Of a DNA stretch of 64,000 bases, positions 42,302 through 50,991 are shown one piece after another. Below the pieces are notes generated by a model. That model was given only the letters and a program-made list of their open reading frames with translations. It made no database searches and had not been told where the DNA came from. Origin of the DNA: Mycolicibacterium poriferae (GTDB taxonomy: Bacteria; Actinomycetota; Actinomycetes; Mycobacteriales; Mycobacteriaceae); NCBI RefSeq assembly GCF_010728325.1, contig NZ_AP022570.1:2914001-2978000 (forward strand), read 5' to 3'. The number at the start of each line of letters is the position of its first letter. The first letter of the stretch is position 1. Both the position numbers and the translations under genes were made by a program.

Positions 42302-43594
42302 TCAGAAAGGCTCCGCGTCGGGCTGCTCCTCGTCCTCGGGGTCGTCGAGCACCGAGAACGGTTCGGTCGGCGTCTCCACGACCTGCAGCTGCGCGGCCGA
42401 CTCCGAGGGCACCACATTGCGTGACAGTGCGTGCAGTGCCCGCTCGGTGCCGACGTCGTGCCCGGCGCGCTCCGACAACAGCCACCGCACCTCCAGCAGA
42501 TCGCAGTACGCCTGCACCGCACTGCCGCTGTTGCCGACCGCTGCGTGGGCGCGGTGCATCATCGGTGTCGCGACTTCCATCACCCACAGCTGGCCCGCCG
42601 TGCGCTCGTCGACATCGTGGCCGGCCTCCCGGCTCAACTGCCCGCGGTAGGCCTGCAGATCTCCCAGCAGGATCCGCGCCTGACCTTCGCCGACATCCAG
42701 TCCGGTCAACCGCTGCAGCGCGGTGGCGTAGTAGCGGCGGTCGCCCACCGCCACATGTAACTGGAGTTCGTCGGTGCCGGTCCCGACGGGCTGCAGCGAC
42801 ACCTCGTCCACCGCGAAGCCCAGTTCGTTGAGCTTGCGGATGGTGCCCTCCACGCGGTAGCGGTCGGCGAAGCCGAATGTCGGTGTGGCGTGCAGCAACT
42901 CCCACAGGTCCTGGTAGCGCGTCCTGATGCCCAGCGCTTCCTGGATGAAGCCCGCCTGCAGGTCTGGTCTGCCGAGCCGGGCCGCGACGTCCAGCAGGCC
43001 CGCGGCGACGTTCTCGACGGTGATGTCGATGTCGTGGGTGCGCTGCCCGTCGGACAGCGACGGGTGGGTCTCACTGGTCTCCGCGTCGACCAGGAACGCC
43101 TGCAGCACCTGACCGTCGCGGGAGAACAGCGTGTTGGCCAGGGAGCAGTCCCCCCAGAACACCCCGTGTCGGTGCAGGTCGACCAACAGCGTGGCCATCG
43201 CGTCGAACAGGCGGGTGCGGTGCTTGGGCGCGTCGGGGGGCAGCCTCATGAACATCCGTCGGTACTGCCAGGACCCGACCAGATATCGCGTCACCAGGAG
43301 TGCGGTGTCGAAATCCGGCTGGATCACCACCCCGGCCGGACGGACGGCGTTGAGGCCCATCTCTTCGAGGCGACCCAGCACGCCGTACTCACGGGCCGCG
43401 ATGCGCGGAGGCAATTCCTTGAGTGCCCACAACTGTCCGTCGGCCTCGACGAACCTGACGAGGTGTCGGCTCGGGCCCACCGCCATCTCGCGCAGCGCGA
43501 CCTGCGGTGCCGCCCAGTCGCGCAGCGGCCGGTCCCAGGGCAGCACCAGCAGCCCCGGGCAGGTGGCCCGAAGTCGCAACTCCGGAGCGGCCAT
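42302..43594 (-). CDS. DUF4032 protein with kinase-like fold
   Basis: A 430-aa protein beginning MAAPELRLRATCPGLLVLPW. It resembles a lipopolysaccharide kinase/aminoglycoside-phosphotransferase-like fold: LWALKELPPRIAAREYGVLG could hold the ATP Lys/Glu, and GVFWGDCSLANTLFSRDG and FLVDAETSETHPS give a catalytic-loop-like D and the metal Asp. The C-terminal DUF4032 part (about 230-360) follows. The phospho-acceptor is unknown. It lies 29 bases downstream of the sugar transporter ATPase in the same direction, so it may modify or control that system. Confidence 0.78.
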   Translation of the reverse strand: MAAPELRLRATCPGLLVLPWDRPLRDWAAPQVALREMAVGPSRHLVRFVEADGQLWALKELPPRIAAREYGVLGRLEEMGLNAVRPAGVVIQPDFDTALLVTRYLVGSWQYRRMFMRLPPDAPKHRTRLFDAMATLLVDLHRHGVFWGDCSLANTLFSRDGQVLQAFLVDAETSETHPSLSDGQRTHDIDITVENVAAGLLDVAARLGRPDLQAGFIQEALGIRTRYQDLWELLHATPTFGFADRYRVEGTIRKLNELGFAVDEVSLQPVGTGTDELQLHVAVGDRRYYATALQRLTGLDVGEGQARILLGDLQAYRGQLSREAGHDVDERTAGQLWVMEVATPMMHRAHAAVGNSGSAVQAYCDLLEVRWLLSERAGHDVGTERALHALSRNVVPSESAAQLQVVETPTEPFSVLDDPEDEEQPDAEPF

Positions 43595-43623
43595 CTGACG
43601 ATCCCGCCGTGACAGACCTCGGG

Positions 43624-44823
43624 TCAGCCGGTCGCTGCCGCGTGACGCCCGCGGTTCTCGGCGCTGCGCGTCAGATTGTCACCGGACTGGGGGTCGAACA
43701 GGTGCAGTCGCGACGCGTCCAGCCACAGCGTCGCCTTGTCGCCGGAGCTCACGCGGCTCATCGGATCGAGCTCCACGCAGATCTGGCTGCGCAACTGCTC
43801 ACTGTCGAGCTCGCTGGCCAACTCGGCGAGCTGGCCGGAGATCTCGGTGTCGGCGTCGAACGGCACGAAGGCGTACTGCTCGTTGCCCAGCCATTCCGTG
43901 ACGTCGATGGTCACGTCGAACGTGACACCGCGCGAACGCTTGTCGTCATCGACGAACTCGGCATCCTCGAAGGCGCCCGGTCGGATGCCGGCAATGTAGA
44001 CCTTGCCTTCCTCGACTCGGTCGCGCCACTCGTCGCGCAACGGGACGGTCGCGAACGGCAACTCGATCTCGTTGCCGCGCACCCGTGCCGGCACGAAGTT
44101 CATCGGCGGTGAGCCGATGAAACCGGCGACGAACAGGTTCACCGGCTGATCGTAGAGTTCCCGCGGACTGGCGACCTGCTGCAGCAGGCCTTTCTTCAGC
44201 ACCGCGACCCGGTCACCGAGCGTCATCGCCTCGGTCTGGTCGTGGGTGACGTAAACGGTGGTCACTCCCAGCCGGCGCTGCAGACGCAGGATCTCGGTGC
44301 GCATCTGACCGCGCAGCTTGGCGTCGAGGTTGCTCAGCGGCTCGTCGAACAGAAACGCGTCGGCCTGACGGACGATGGCGCGCCCCATGGCGACACGCTG
44401 CCGCTGGCCGCCGGAGAGGTTGGCGGGCTTGCGGTCGAGATGCTCGCCGAGCTCGAGCGTGTCGGCGGCCTCGGTGACCCGCTTGCGAATCTCCTCATCG
44501 GAGAACTTGCCGGACAACCGAAGTGGGAAAGCGATGTTCTCGAACACAGACAGGTGCGGGTACAGGGCGTAGTTCTGGAACACCATGGACAGGTTGCGGT
44601 CCCGCGGGGCCTTGTCGTTGACCCGTTTGTCGCCGATCAACATGTCACCCGAGGTGATGTCCTCGAGTCCGACGATCATCCGCAGCAAGGTCGACTTCCC
44701 GCAGCCCGACGGTCCCACCAGGATCATGAACTCCCCGTCGGCGATGTCGAGGCTGACATCGTTGACGGCCGGATAACCGTCACCGTACTTCTTGACGATG
44801 TTGCGCATCGTGATTGCTGCCAT
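43624..44823 (-). CDS. Sugar ABC transporter ATP-binding protein (SugC/UgpC-like)
   Basis: A 399-aa CUT1-type ATPase. Walker A is LVGPSGCGKSTLLRMIVGLE, signature NLSGGQRQRVAMGRAIV, Walker B AFLFDEPLSNLDAKLR, and switch His in YVTHDQTEAMTLGD. The C-terminal regulatory OB folds (PMNFVPARVRGNEIELPF onward) are of MalK length. It energises the two permeases directly upstream. It resembles SugC of the trehalose importer, but the neighbouring LacI and GH13 genes suggest a separate alpha-glucoside system. Confidence 0.9.
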   Translation of the reverse strand: MAAITMRNIVKKYGDGYPAVNDVSLDIADGEFMILVGPSGCGKSTLLRMIVGLEDITSGDMLIGDKRVNDKAPRDRNLSMVFQNYALYPHLSVFENIAFPLRLSGKFSDEEIRKRVTEAADTLELGEHLDRKPANLSGGQRQRVAMGRAIVRQADAFLFDEPLSNLDAKLRGQMRTEILRLQRRLGVTTVYVTHDQTEAMTLGDRVAVLKKGLLQQVASPRELYDQPVNLFVAGFIGSPPMNFVPARVRGNEIELPFATVPLRDEWRDRVEEGKVYIAGIRPGAFEDAEFVDDDKRSRGVTFDVTIDVTEWLGNEQYAFVPFDADTEISGQLAELASELDSEQLRSQICVELDPMSRVSSGDKATLWLDASRLHLFDPQSGDNLTRSAENRGRHAAATG

Positions 44824-44826
44824 GGG

Positions 44827-45660
44827 TTATCCCTTCACTGCTCCGGACGTCAGACCGGCGACGATGCGCCGCTGGAAGATGAGGACGAGGATGACGACGG
44901 GGATCGTCACGATCACCGACGCGGCCATGATGTAGGGCACCGGCGATTCGAAGTACGAGGCGCCCTGGAAGAACGCCAGCGCCGCCGGCACCGTGCGCGC
45001 GCTGTCCGTCGAGGTGAGCGAGATCGCGAACAGAAAGTCGTTCCAGCAGAAGAAGAACGTCAGGATCGCCGTGGTGAACACACCCGGCGCGGCCAGCGGC
45101 ACGATCACCTTGCGGAATGCCTGCCACTGCGTGGCGCCGTCGACCTGCGCGGCGTGCTCCATCTCCCAGGGGATCTGGCGGAAGAACGCCGACATGGTCC
45201 AGATCGACAGCGGCAGCGCGAAGGTGAGGTACGGGATGATCAAGCCCAGCCACGTGTCATAGATCCCCAGCCCGCGCCACATGTCGAACAGCGGTCCGAC
45301 CAGTGCGGCCTGCGGGAACATCGCGATCGCCAAGGCCAGCGACAGCAGCACCTTCTTCCCCGGAAACTCCAGGCGGGCAATCGCGTACGCCGCGAACATC
45401 GCGATGATCACCGAGATGACCGTGGCGATGAGCGCGATGCCGATCGAGTTGATCAGCGCCCTGGTGAACAACGGCTGGCTGAAGATCTGCGCGAAGTTGT
45501 CCAACGTGAACGAGCTGGGCAGGAACTGCGGATCCCGGGAGACGATGTCCGAGGGCGGCTTGAACGCCAGGCTGATCATCCACAACACCGGAAAGAAGCT
45601 GTAGATGACGATGACGATGCCGGCGAGCGTCCACCACTTGGTGTTCTTGGCGCTATTCAC
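44827..45660 (-). CDS. Sugar ABC transporter permease (MalG/SugB-like)
   Basis: A 277-aa permease with six membrane helices. The EAA motif reads MEHAAQVDGATQWQAFRKVI with the conserved Asp-Gly-Ala, followed by VPLAAPGVFTTAILTFFFCW NDFLF-type sequence. The ending (VTIPVVILVLIFQRRIVAGL TSGAVKG) is the MalG signature. It overlaps the upstream permease (ATGA) and is 3 bases from the ATPase gene. Confidence 0.92.
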   Translation of the reverse strand: MNSAKNTKWWTLAGIVIVIYSFFPVLWMISLAFKPPSDIVSRDPQFLPSSFTLDNFAQIFSQPLFTRALINSIGIALIATVISVIIAMFAAYAIARLEFPGKKVLLSLALAIAMFPQAALVGPLFDMWRGLGIYDTWLGLIIPYLTFALPLSIWTMSAFFRQIPWEMEHAAQVDGATQWQAFRKVIVPLAAPGVFTTAILTFFFCWNDFLFAISLTSTDSARTVPAALAFFQGASYFESPVPYIMAASVIVTIPVVILVLIFQRRIVAGLTSGAVKG

Positions 45661-46589
45661 TGATCACCCCTGACCTGAGAGAGATCGGTCTTGAAGACCT
45701 TGATGAAGATCCACGCGATCGCCACGACGGTCAGGAACAGCAGCACCGAGACCGCTGAACCCATGCCGAGATTCACCAGCGTGACGTTCTGCCGGTAGGC
45801 CAGGAACGAGATCGGTTCGGTGTTGTTGGCGCCGGCCGTCATGACGTACGGGTTGTCGAAGATGCGCCACGCATCGAGCGTGCGGAACAGCAGGGCCACC
45901 ATGATGGCGGCCTTCATGTTCGGCAGTGTCACCTTCCACAACCGCTGCCAGGCCGTGGCGCCATCGACCTTCGCCGCCTCCTGCATGTCCTCGGGAACCT
46001 GGACCAGGCCCGCGAGCAGCAACAGCGAGATGAACGGTGTGGTCTTCCAGATCTCGGATAGGCAGATCACGAAGATGGCCGACCAGCGGTCGCCGAACCA
46101 GTCGAAGCCGGTCAGGTTCAGCCACTGGTTGACGAATCCGGAGTCGATGGCGAAGGCGTAACGCCAGATGAACGCCGAGACGACGGTGACGATGCCGTAG
46201 GGGATCAGGATCGCCGTGCGCAGCGGGCCGCGCCCCCGGATGATGCGAAGCATCACGAAGGCGAACCACAGCCCCAGGACCAACTCGATGGCCACCGTGA
46301 TCACCGTGATCGCCGCCGTGGTCACGAAGTCGTTCCACCAGACCGGATCGGTGAGGATCACCAGATAGTTGCTCAGCCCGACGAAGCTGCGCCCACCCGG
46401 ATCGGTGAGCCGGAAGTTGTACAGCGACAACACCAGCGCGTAACCCAGCGGGTACGCGGTGACCAGCAGCATCACCGCATACGACGGGAGCGTCAGGTAG
46501 ATGCCCAGCCGTCGTTCCCCGCGGGCGCGCTCACTGAGCGCGGCCTTGCCGGGATCCTGCTGCAACGGACGAGTCGGCGTCGCGGTCAC
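45657..46589 (-). CDS. Sugar ABC transporter permease (MalF/SugA-like)
   Basis: A 310-aa permease with six helices. The N-terminus is cytosolic (ALSERARGERRLGIYLTLPS). The EAA loop is MQEAAKVDGATAWQRLWKVT. TVVSAFIWRYAFAIDSGFVN and the later RTLDAWRIFDNPYVMTAG are typical of MalF/SugA partners of lipoprotein-fed importers. It overlaps the binding-protein gene by 4 bases and its partner permease by 4. Confidence 0.92.
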   Translation of the reverse strand: MTATPTRPLQQDPGKAALSERARGERRLGIYLTLPSYAVMLLVTAYPLGYALVLSLYNFRLTDPGGRSFVGLSNYLVILTDPVWWNDFVTTAAITVITVAIELVLGLWFAFVMLRIIRGRGPLRTAILIPYGIVTVVSAFIWRYAFAIDSGFVNQWLNLTGFDWFGDRWSAIFVICLSEIWKTTPFISLLLLAGLVQVPEDMQEAAKVDGATAWQRLWKVTLPNMKAAIMVALLFRTLDAWRIFDNPYVMTAGANNTEPISFLAYRQNVTLVNLGMGSAVSVLLFLTVVAIAWIFIKVFKTDLSQVRGDQ

Positions 46590-47896
46590 AGGAGTCGCCT
46601 GCCCGCCAGCACGTCAGCCATGAATTGGTCCGTCCTTTCCGGGGTCTGCTCGGTCACCGACGACGGCGGGTGCCAGGTCTGGGTGACGGCCCCGGAGATG
46701 TCGGTGTAGAACGGGGTCAGCGGACGCGGTCCGCCCTCGGCGATGGATTCCCGGATCAGATCGGCGTTTTCGTACTCCGCACGGATCTCGGGGTCGTCGT
46801 ACGAAGCGGCGTACGGCGACGGTTCGCCTTCGTCGAGCATGTACTGCGTGGCCTTGGGCAGCGCATTGATGCATTCGACCAACTGCATGGCCAGATCGGG
46901 ATGCTCGGAGTAGGCGCCGATGCCGAGGTTGGCCCCGCCCAGCGGTGGCGCGCTGGGCCGGTCGGCCTGCACCCGCGGGTAACGTGCCCACCCGATGTCG
47001 TCGACCACCGCCTGCGCCAGGGTGCCTTCTTCGGCGGCGCTGCGCGCGGCGGCGAGCACGTAGGGCCAGTTGAGCATGAACATGCCGGCGTCGGACTGGA
47101 AGGTGGCACGCGCCTGTTCCTCGGCGGCGTTGGACAGGTCGGCCGGTGCGGCAGGGGACCGGGCGATCGTTCCGACGATCTCGGCGGCTTTGTCTCCGGC
47201 CGGGCTGGCCATCGCGGGCTCGGCGTCACGGCCGGCGTCGACGTTCTTGAGCACCTCGCCGCCGGCGGAGAGCACGAGTGCATTGATCCACACCATGTAA
47301 CCCTCGTAGCGCTGGGCCTGCACCGCGATCTTCTTGTTCTGCCCCACAGCGGCTTTGAACATCTCGTCCCAGGTGAACGTCGGGCTCGTCGGATCCACCC
47401 CGGCCGCGTCGGCCAGCGACTTGCGGTACCAGAGCAACTGGGTGTTCGACTTGTAGGGCAGCCCGAACAGTTGGTCGTCCCACATCCCGGTCTCCACCGG
47501 CGACGGCAGCATGCCGGCGGTGAGCCGGCTGGTCTCCTCGGCGGTGTACGGACGCAGGAACCCGGCATTGGCGAACTCCGGGGTGAACACCACGTCGAGG
47601 CTCACCAGATCGATCGAGGAGTCGCGGGCGGCAAGGCGGCGGACCATCTGCTCGCGTTGGGCGGTCGCGGTGCTCGGGAGCGCTTCGATGCGGACCTGAT
47701 AGGCGCCGCCGGAGGCGTCCTCGCACTGCCGGGCCCTCGCCTCGGACCCGCCGTTGTCGGGAAGGATGTACCACGTGAGCGTCGGCGGGCCACCCTGACT
47801 GCCGCAGCCGGACAACAACGTTGCCGCCACGAGGGGCGCGCTGGCCAGCGCCATCGCGCGGCGGCACCGCCCCCCGGCGAATCGAATTCGTCTCAT
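46586..47896 (-). CDS. Sugar-binding lipoprotein (LpqY-like)
   Basis: A 436-aa extracellular solute-binding protein, family 1. The signal peptide ends TLLSGCGSQGG (lipobox LSGC). Ligand-domain marks are TWYILPDNGG near the N-terminus, GLPYKSNTQLLWYRKSLADA, and LNWPYVLAAA. The sequence resembles LpqY, which binds trehalose-like disaccharides; the sugar here is unproven. ATG 47896 was taken because the frame start at 47983 would bury the signal peptide. It heads the four-gene transporter run; the LacI gene lies upstream on the same strand. Confidence 0.88.
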   Translation of the reverse strand: MRRIRFAGGRCRRAMALASAPLVAATLLSGCGSQGGPPTLTWYILPDNGGSEARARQCEDASGGAYQVRIEALPSTATAQREQMVRRLAARDSSIDLVSLDVVFTPEFANAGFLRPYTAEETSRLTAGMLPSPVETGMWDDQLFGLPYKSNTQLLWYRKSLADAAGVDPTSPTFTWDEMFKAAVGQNKKIAVQAQRYEGYMVWINALVLSAGGEVLKNVDAGRDAEPAMASPAGDKAAEIVGTIARSPAAPADLSNAAEEQARATFQSDAGMFMLNWPYVLAAARSAAEEGTLAQAVVDDIGWARYPRVQADRPSAPPLGGANLGIGAYSEHPDLAMQLVECINALPKATQYMLDEGEPSPYAASYDDPEIRAEYENADLIRESIAEGGPRPLTPFYTDISGAVTQTWHPPSSVTEQTPERTDQFMADVLAGRRLL

Positions 47897-48011
47897 CACG
47901 TCCTCGTCGTCGATGCCAGATGCGCAGTCCGCCTCCGGATGGGGCCGCGAACTGCACATTCGGTACGTCGAAGAGTGTGTCATACCTCACAGAGGAGGTG
48001 GGGTAGCGGTG

Positions 48012-49040
48012 TCAGTGCGGCGGGGCGGTCGAGTTCCGGATCACCAGCCGAGTCGGCAACGTGGTGCGCGCCGGCATCGCGCCACCGTCGTCCTGCAGGG
48101 CGCCGAGCACGCTCACGGCTGCGAGGCGCCCCTGTTCGCGCACCGGCTGCGCGACCGTGGTCAGCTCACTCAATTCGGCGGACGGGTGGTCATCGACGCC
48201 GATGACCGAAATCTGCTGCGGTACTGCGACTCCCGCTTTCCGTAGGGTGCGCAGCGCACCGAGGGCGATCTCGTCGGAGTGGCAGAACACCGCCGACGGT
48301 AATCGGGAGCGGCTCAGCAGCGTCTCCATGCCGTGGGCGCCGCCGTCGATACCCCACGGCACCCGCACGACGGTCGGCTCCGCCACGCCGGCGGCCGTCA
48401 TCTGATCATGAAATCCACGGATGCGGGCCTCATCCGCGGCCCAGGCGGTGCCCTCCTGGTCGACAGCCTGGATCATGGCGATGTCGCGGTGGCCTATTCG
48501 CAGCAGGTGTCCCACCGCCTGCGACGCGGCCAGTTCGTCGTCGATGCCGACCCAGGGCCGGCCCCCCGTCGGGTGGTGGCCCCCGACCTGAACGGTCGGC
48601 ACGCCCAGTTGGTCCAGGCGGGTGCGTTCCCGCGCGGACAGCGGGACGGACACGATGATCACCGCATCCACCTTGCGCCGCAACGGAAGTGCTTCGAAGA
48701 ATCGGTGCCGGGCAGACGAGTCGGGCAGCGTGCACAGGACCAGATCGACACCGACGGCATCGAATTCACCGGCCACCCCGGCAAGCACCGTGGCGTAGAA
48801 CCAGGCATCGATGCGCGGCACCACCACGCCGACGCGGCCGGTGGAGCCCCCTGACAGGCGGGACGCCTCGGGCGAGACCACATAGGCCAATTCGCGCGCC
48901 GCGGACATGATCCTGTCTCTGGTGGCGGGGGAGACGCCGGGCTCGCCGCGGAGCGCACGGGACACCGACGCGATCGAGACCCCGCACCGCTGCGCGACGT
49001 CGGTCATGTTGACCGTCTGCCTGGGAATCATCGGGACCAT
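48012..49040 (-). CDS. LacI-family regulator of the sugar locus
   Basis: A 342-aa repressor. The DNA-binding HTH is VNMTDVAQRCGVSIASVSRA, with the hinge helix around ASRLSGGSTGRVGVVVP. The sugar-binding domain follows (VLAGVAGEFDAVGVDLVLCT, FCHSDEIALGALRTLRKAGV, VIGVDDHPSAELSELTTVAQ). Several in-frame starts exist (49055 TTG, 49040 ATG, 49031 ATG, 49007 ATG); 49040 follows GAAGAG. The start region is covered by tandem repeats. It probably represses the GH13 gene it diverges from, and the transporter genes downstream. Confidence 0.9.
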   Translation of the reverse strand: MVPMIPRQTVNMTDVAQRCGVSIASVSRALRGEPGVSPATRDRIMSAARELAYVVSPEASRLSGGSTGRVGVVVPRIDAWFYATVLAGVAGEFDAVGVDLVLCTLPDSSARHRFFEALPLRRKVDAVIIVSVPLSARERTRLDQLGVPTVQVGGHHPTGGRPWVGIDDELAASQAVGHLLRIGHRDIAMIQAVDQEGTAWAADEARIRGFHDQMTAAGVAEPTVVRVPWGIDGGAHGMETLLSRSRLPSAVFCHSDEIALGALRTLRKAGVAVPQQISVIGVDDHPSAELSELTTVAQPVREQGRLAAVSVLGALQDDGGAMPARTTLPTRLVIRNSTAPPH

Positions 49041-49125
49041 CTGCTCTTCGCGCAAGCGCTCATCGGGACCATCTGCTCACCGCGCAGGCACTCGTTGGCA
49101 CGATCTGCTCATCAGGCGTCGAGGT
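49030..49125. repeat. Three tandem 32-base repeats over the lacI start
   Basis: Units begin at 49030, 49062 and 49094. The first two share ATCGGGACCATCTGCTC and differ at a few positions after it; the third keeps GATCTGCTC. On the minus strand each contains GAGCAGATGGTCCCGAT, so the second unit offers another ATG (49072) opening a 14-codon frame that stops at 49028, overlapping the ATG at 49031 as ATGA. Confidence 0.85.
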
Positions 49126-49130
49126 TAGCG

Positions 49131-49147
49131 CAACGAAAGTACTTACG
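49131..49147. promoter_or_regulatory. Second candidate LacI-type site
   Basis: GAAAGTACTTAC with a perfect AAGTACTT core (49137-49144). It matches the better palindrome at 49198 at the outer positions and lies 67 bases upstream of it in the same divergent region. Confidence 0.4.
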
Positions 49148-49197
49148 TCTAGGCCGCGACGTTTGACACACATGACCTGATGCACGACTCTGGTACC

Positions 49198-49213
49198 GCA
49201 AACGTTTACGCAA
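49198..49213. promoter_or_regulatory. Candidate LacI operator before the GH13 gene
   Basis: CGCAAACGTTTACGC is an almost perfect palindrome with a central CG, as bound by LacI/GalR-type repressors. It lies 15 bases before the GTG start at 49228, just upstream of the GAGGAG ribosome site, well placed for repression. Confidence 0.65.
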
Positions 49214-49227
49214 CGCCGAGGAGTACC

Positions 49228-50874
49228 GTGCCCGTCCCGAGCCCGTCGTGGTGGCAGACCGCCGTCGTCTACCAGGTCTACATCCGCAGCTTCGCCGACG
49301 GAAGCGGAGACGGTATCGGCGACGTCCAGGGGCTGCGGCAGCGATTGCCGTATCTCGCCGAGCTGGGTGTCGACGCGATCTGGATCAACCCGTGGTACCC
49401 CTCGCCGATGGCCGATGCCGGCTACGACGTCGCCGACTACCGCGATATCGAGCCGAGCTACGGCACGCTCGACGAGGCACAGGCAGCCATTGCCGAGGCC
49501 CACACGCTGGGGATCAAGGTGCTTCTGGACATCGTGCCCAACCACACCTCCGATCAGCATGCATGGTTTCGCGCGGCACTCTCCGGACAGCCCCAGGCCC
49601 GCGCGCGTTATCACGTGCGGCCGGGACGCGGGGCGGGCGGCGAACTGCCGCCGAACAACTGGCAGAGCATCTTCGGCGGACCGGCATGGACGCGGCTACC
49701 TGACGGCGACTGGTACCTGCACCTGTTCGCTCCCGGACAGCCGGACCTGAACTGGGAACACCCCGAGGTCCGTGCCGAGTTCGAGGACATCCTGGCGTTC
49801 TGGTTCGACCGCGGCGTGGACGGGTTCCGTATCGACGTGGCGCACGGACTGGTGAAGAAGGCCGGCCTGCCCGACACGGTCTCGGCGGCGCCCGGATCAC
49901 TGGTCGAGAGCAACGAGGGACACCCGGCGTGGGACCAGGACGGCGTGCACGAGATCTACCGCGGCTGGCGTGCCGTCGCCGACCGGTATGCGCCCGAGCG
50001 CATCTTCATCGCCGAGGCGTGGGTGGGCAGCAACGAGCGGCTGGCCCGCTACCTGCGACCCGATGAGCTGCACACCGCCTTTCAGTTCGACTTCCTGCGG
50101 ACCCCGTGGCGAGCCGAGGTGATGCGCGCGGTGATCGACGACGCGATCGGCGCCGCCGCGACCGTCGGCGCCCCGCCGACGTGGGTGCTGTCCAACCACG
50201 ACGTGACCAGGACCGTGACCCGCTTCGCCCGGTCACAACCCGAGCATCTCGTCGGCACGGATTGGGAGCGCAACCGCTGGGCCGACGAGGACCCCGACCA
50301 CGCCCTGGGCCGCAAGCGTGCCCGCGCCGCGGCGTTGGTGCAGCTGGCGCTGCCCGGTACCGCTTACGTGTACCAGGGTGAGGAACTGGCCCTGGAGGAG
50401 ATCGAGGACCTTCCTGATGACGTGCGCCAGGACCCCACCTGGGCGCAGTCCGGCTTCACCGACGTTGGCCGGGACGGCTGCCGGATCCCGCTGCCGTGGA
50501 CCGACACCGCCCCGCCCTACGGGTTCGCCGCCGAGTCGGGCTCGGCGACCTGGTTGCCCCAGCCGGCGCACTGGGGTGAGCACAGTGTCGAGGCGCAGGA
50601 ACGTGACCCCGACTCGACGCTGAACCTGTATCGCGCCGCCCTGGCGCTGCGCCGGACGATGTGGCGCGACGCCGGTGACGTCAAGTGGCTGACCGTCGCA
50701 CCGGACGTCGCGGCGTTCGAACGCGGCGGCGCGCAGTGCTGGGTGAACACCGGCGACGCCGACGTCGCGCTACCCGACGTCGCCACCGTGGCGCTCGCCT
50801 CGGCGCCGGGGGTCGATCGGGTGTTGCCGCCCGACTGTGCGGTGTGGTTGCACAGCGGTACCCCGACGGACTGA
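49228..50874 (+). CDS. GH13 alpha-glucosidase
   Basis: A 548-aa family GH13 hydrolase. Conserved regions: I LLDIVPNHTSDQH, II GVDGFRIDVAHGL with the nucleophile Asp, III FIAEAWVGSNERL with the acid Glu, and IV WVLSNHDVTRT with the stabilising Asp. The type (WPSPMADAGYDVADYRDIEP) is that of alpha-1,4/1,6-glucosidases such as mycobacterial AglA. No signal peptide is present, so it acts in the cytosol on sugars brought in by the adjacent importer. GTG 49228 with AGGAG in front was chosen over 49180, whose extra residues span the operator. Confidence 0.9.
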   Translation: MPVPSPSWWQTAVVYQVYIRSFADGSGDGIGDVQGLRQRLPYLAELGVDAIWINPWYPSPMADAGYDVADYRDIEPSYGTLDEAQAAIAEAHTLGIKVLLDIVPNHTSDQHAWFRAALSGQPQARARYHVRPGRGAGGELPPNNWQSIFGGPAWTRLPDGDWYLHLFAPGQPDLNWEHPEVRAEFEDILAFWFDRGVDGFRIDVAHGLVKKAGLPDTVSAAPGSLVESNEGHPAWDQDGVHEIYRGWRAVADRYAPERIFIAEAWVGSNERLARYLRPDELHTAFQFDFLRTPWRAEVMRAVIDDAIGAAATVGAPPTWVLSNHDVTRTVTRFARSQPEHLVGTDWERNRWADEDPDHALGRKRARAAALVQLALPGTAYVYQGEELALEEIEDLPDDVRQDPTWAQSGFTDVGRDGCRIPLPWTDTAPPYGFAAESGSATWLPQPAHWGEHSVEAQERDPDSTLNLYRAALALRRTMWRDAGDVKWLTVAPDVAAFERGGAQCWVNTGDADVALPDVATVALASAPGVDRVLPPDCAVWLHSGTPTD

Positions 50875-50913
50875 GCCCAGGCCACAGGAGGGGCCCTCTG
50901 AAGGGACGAGCAG

Positions 50914-50927
50914 AGGTCTTTGTGCCC
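50914..50927. promoter_or_regulatory. Weak DosR-like box upstream of the Acg-like gene
   Basis: AGGTCTTTGTGCCC agrees with the 14-base core GGGACTWWAGTCCC at nine positions, 65 bases before the start of the 50992 gene. Support is weak and rests mainly on the Dos context. Confidence 0.25.
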
Positions 50928-50991
50928 TCTGCAAACGCTTCGCCGCCACGCACTCTGGACGGAGCAACTACTCCGGACAGGTGATGAGGCG

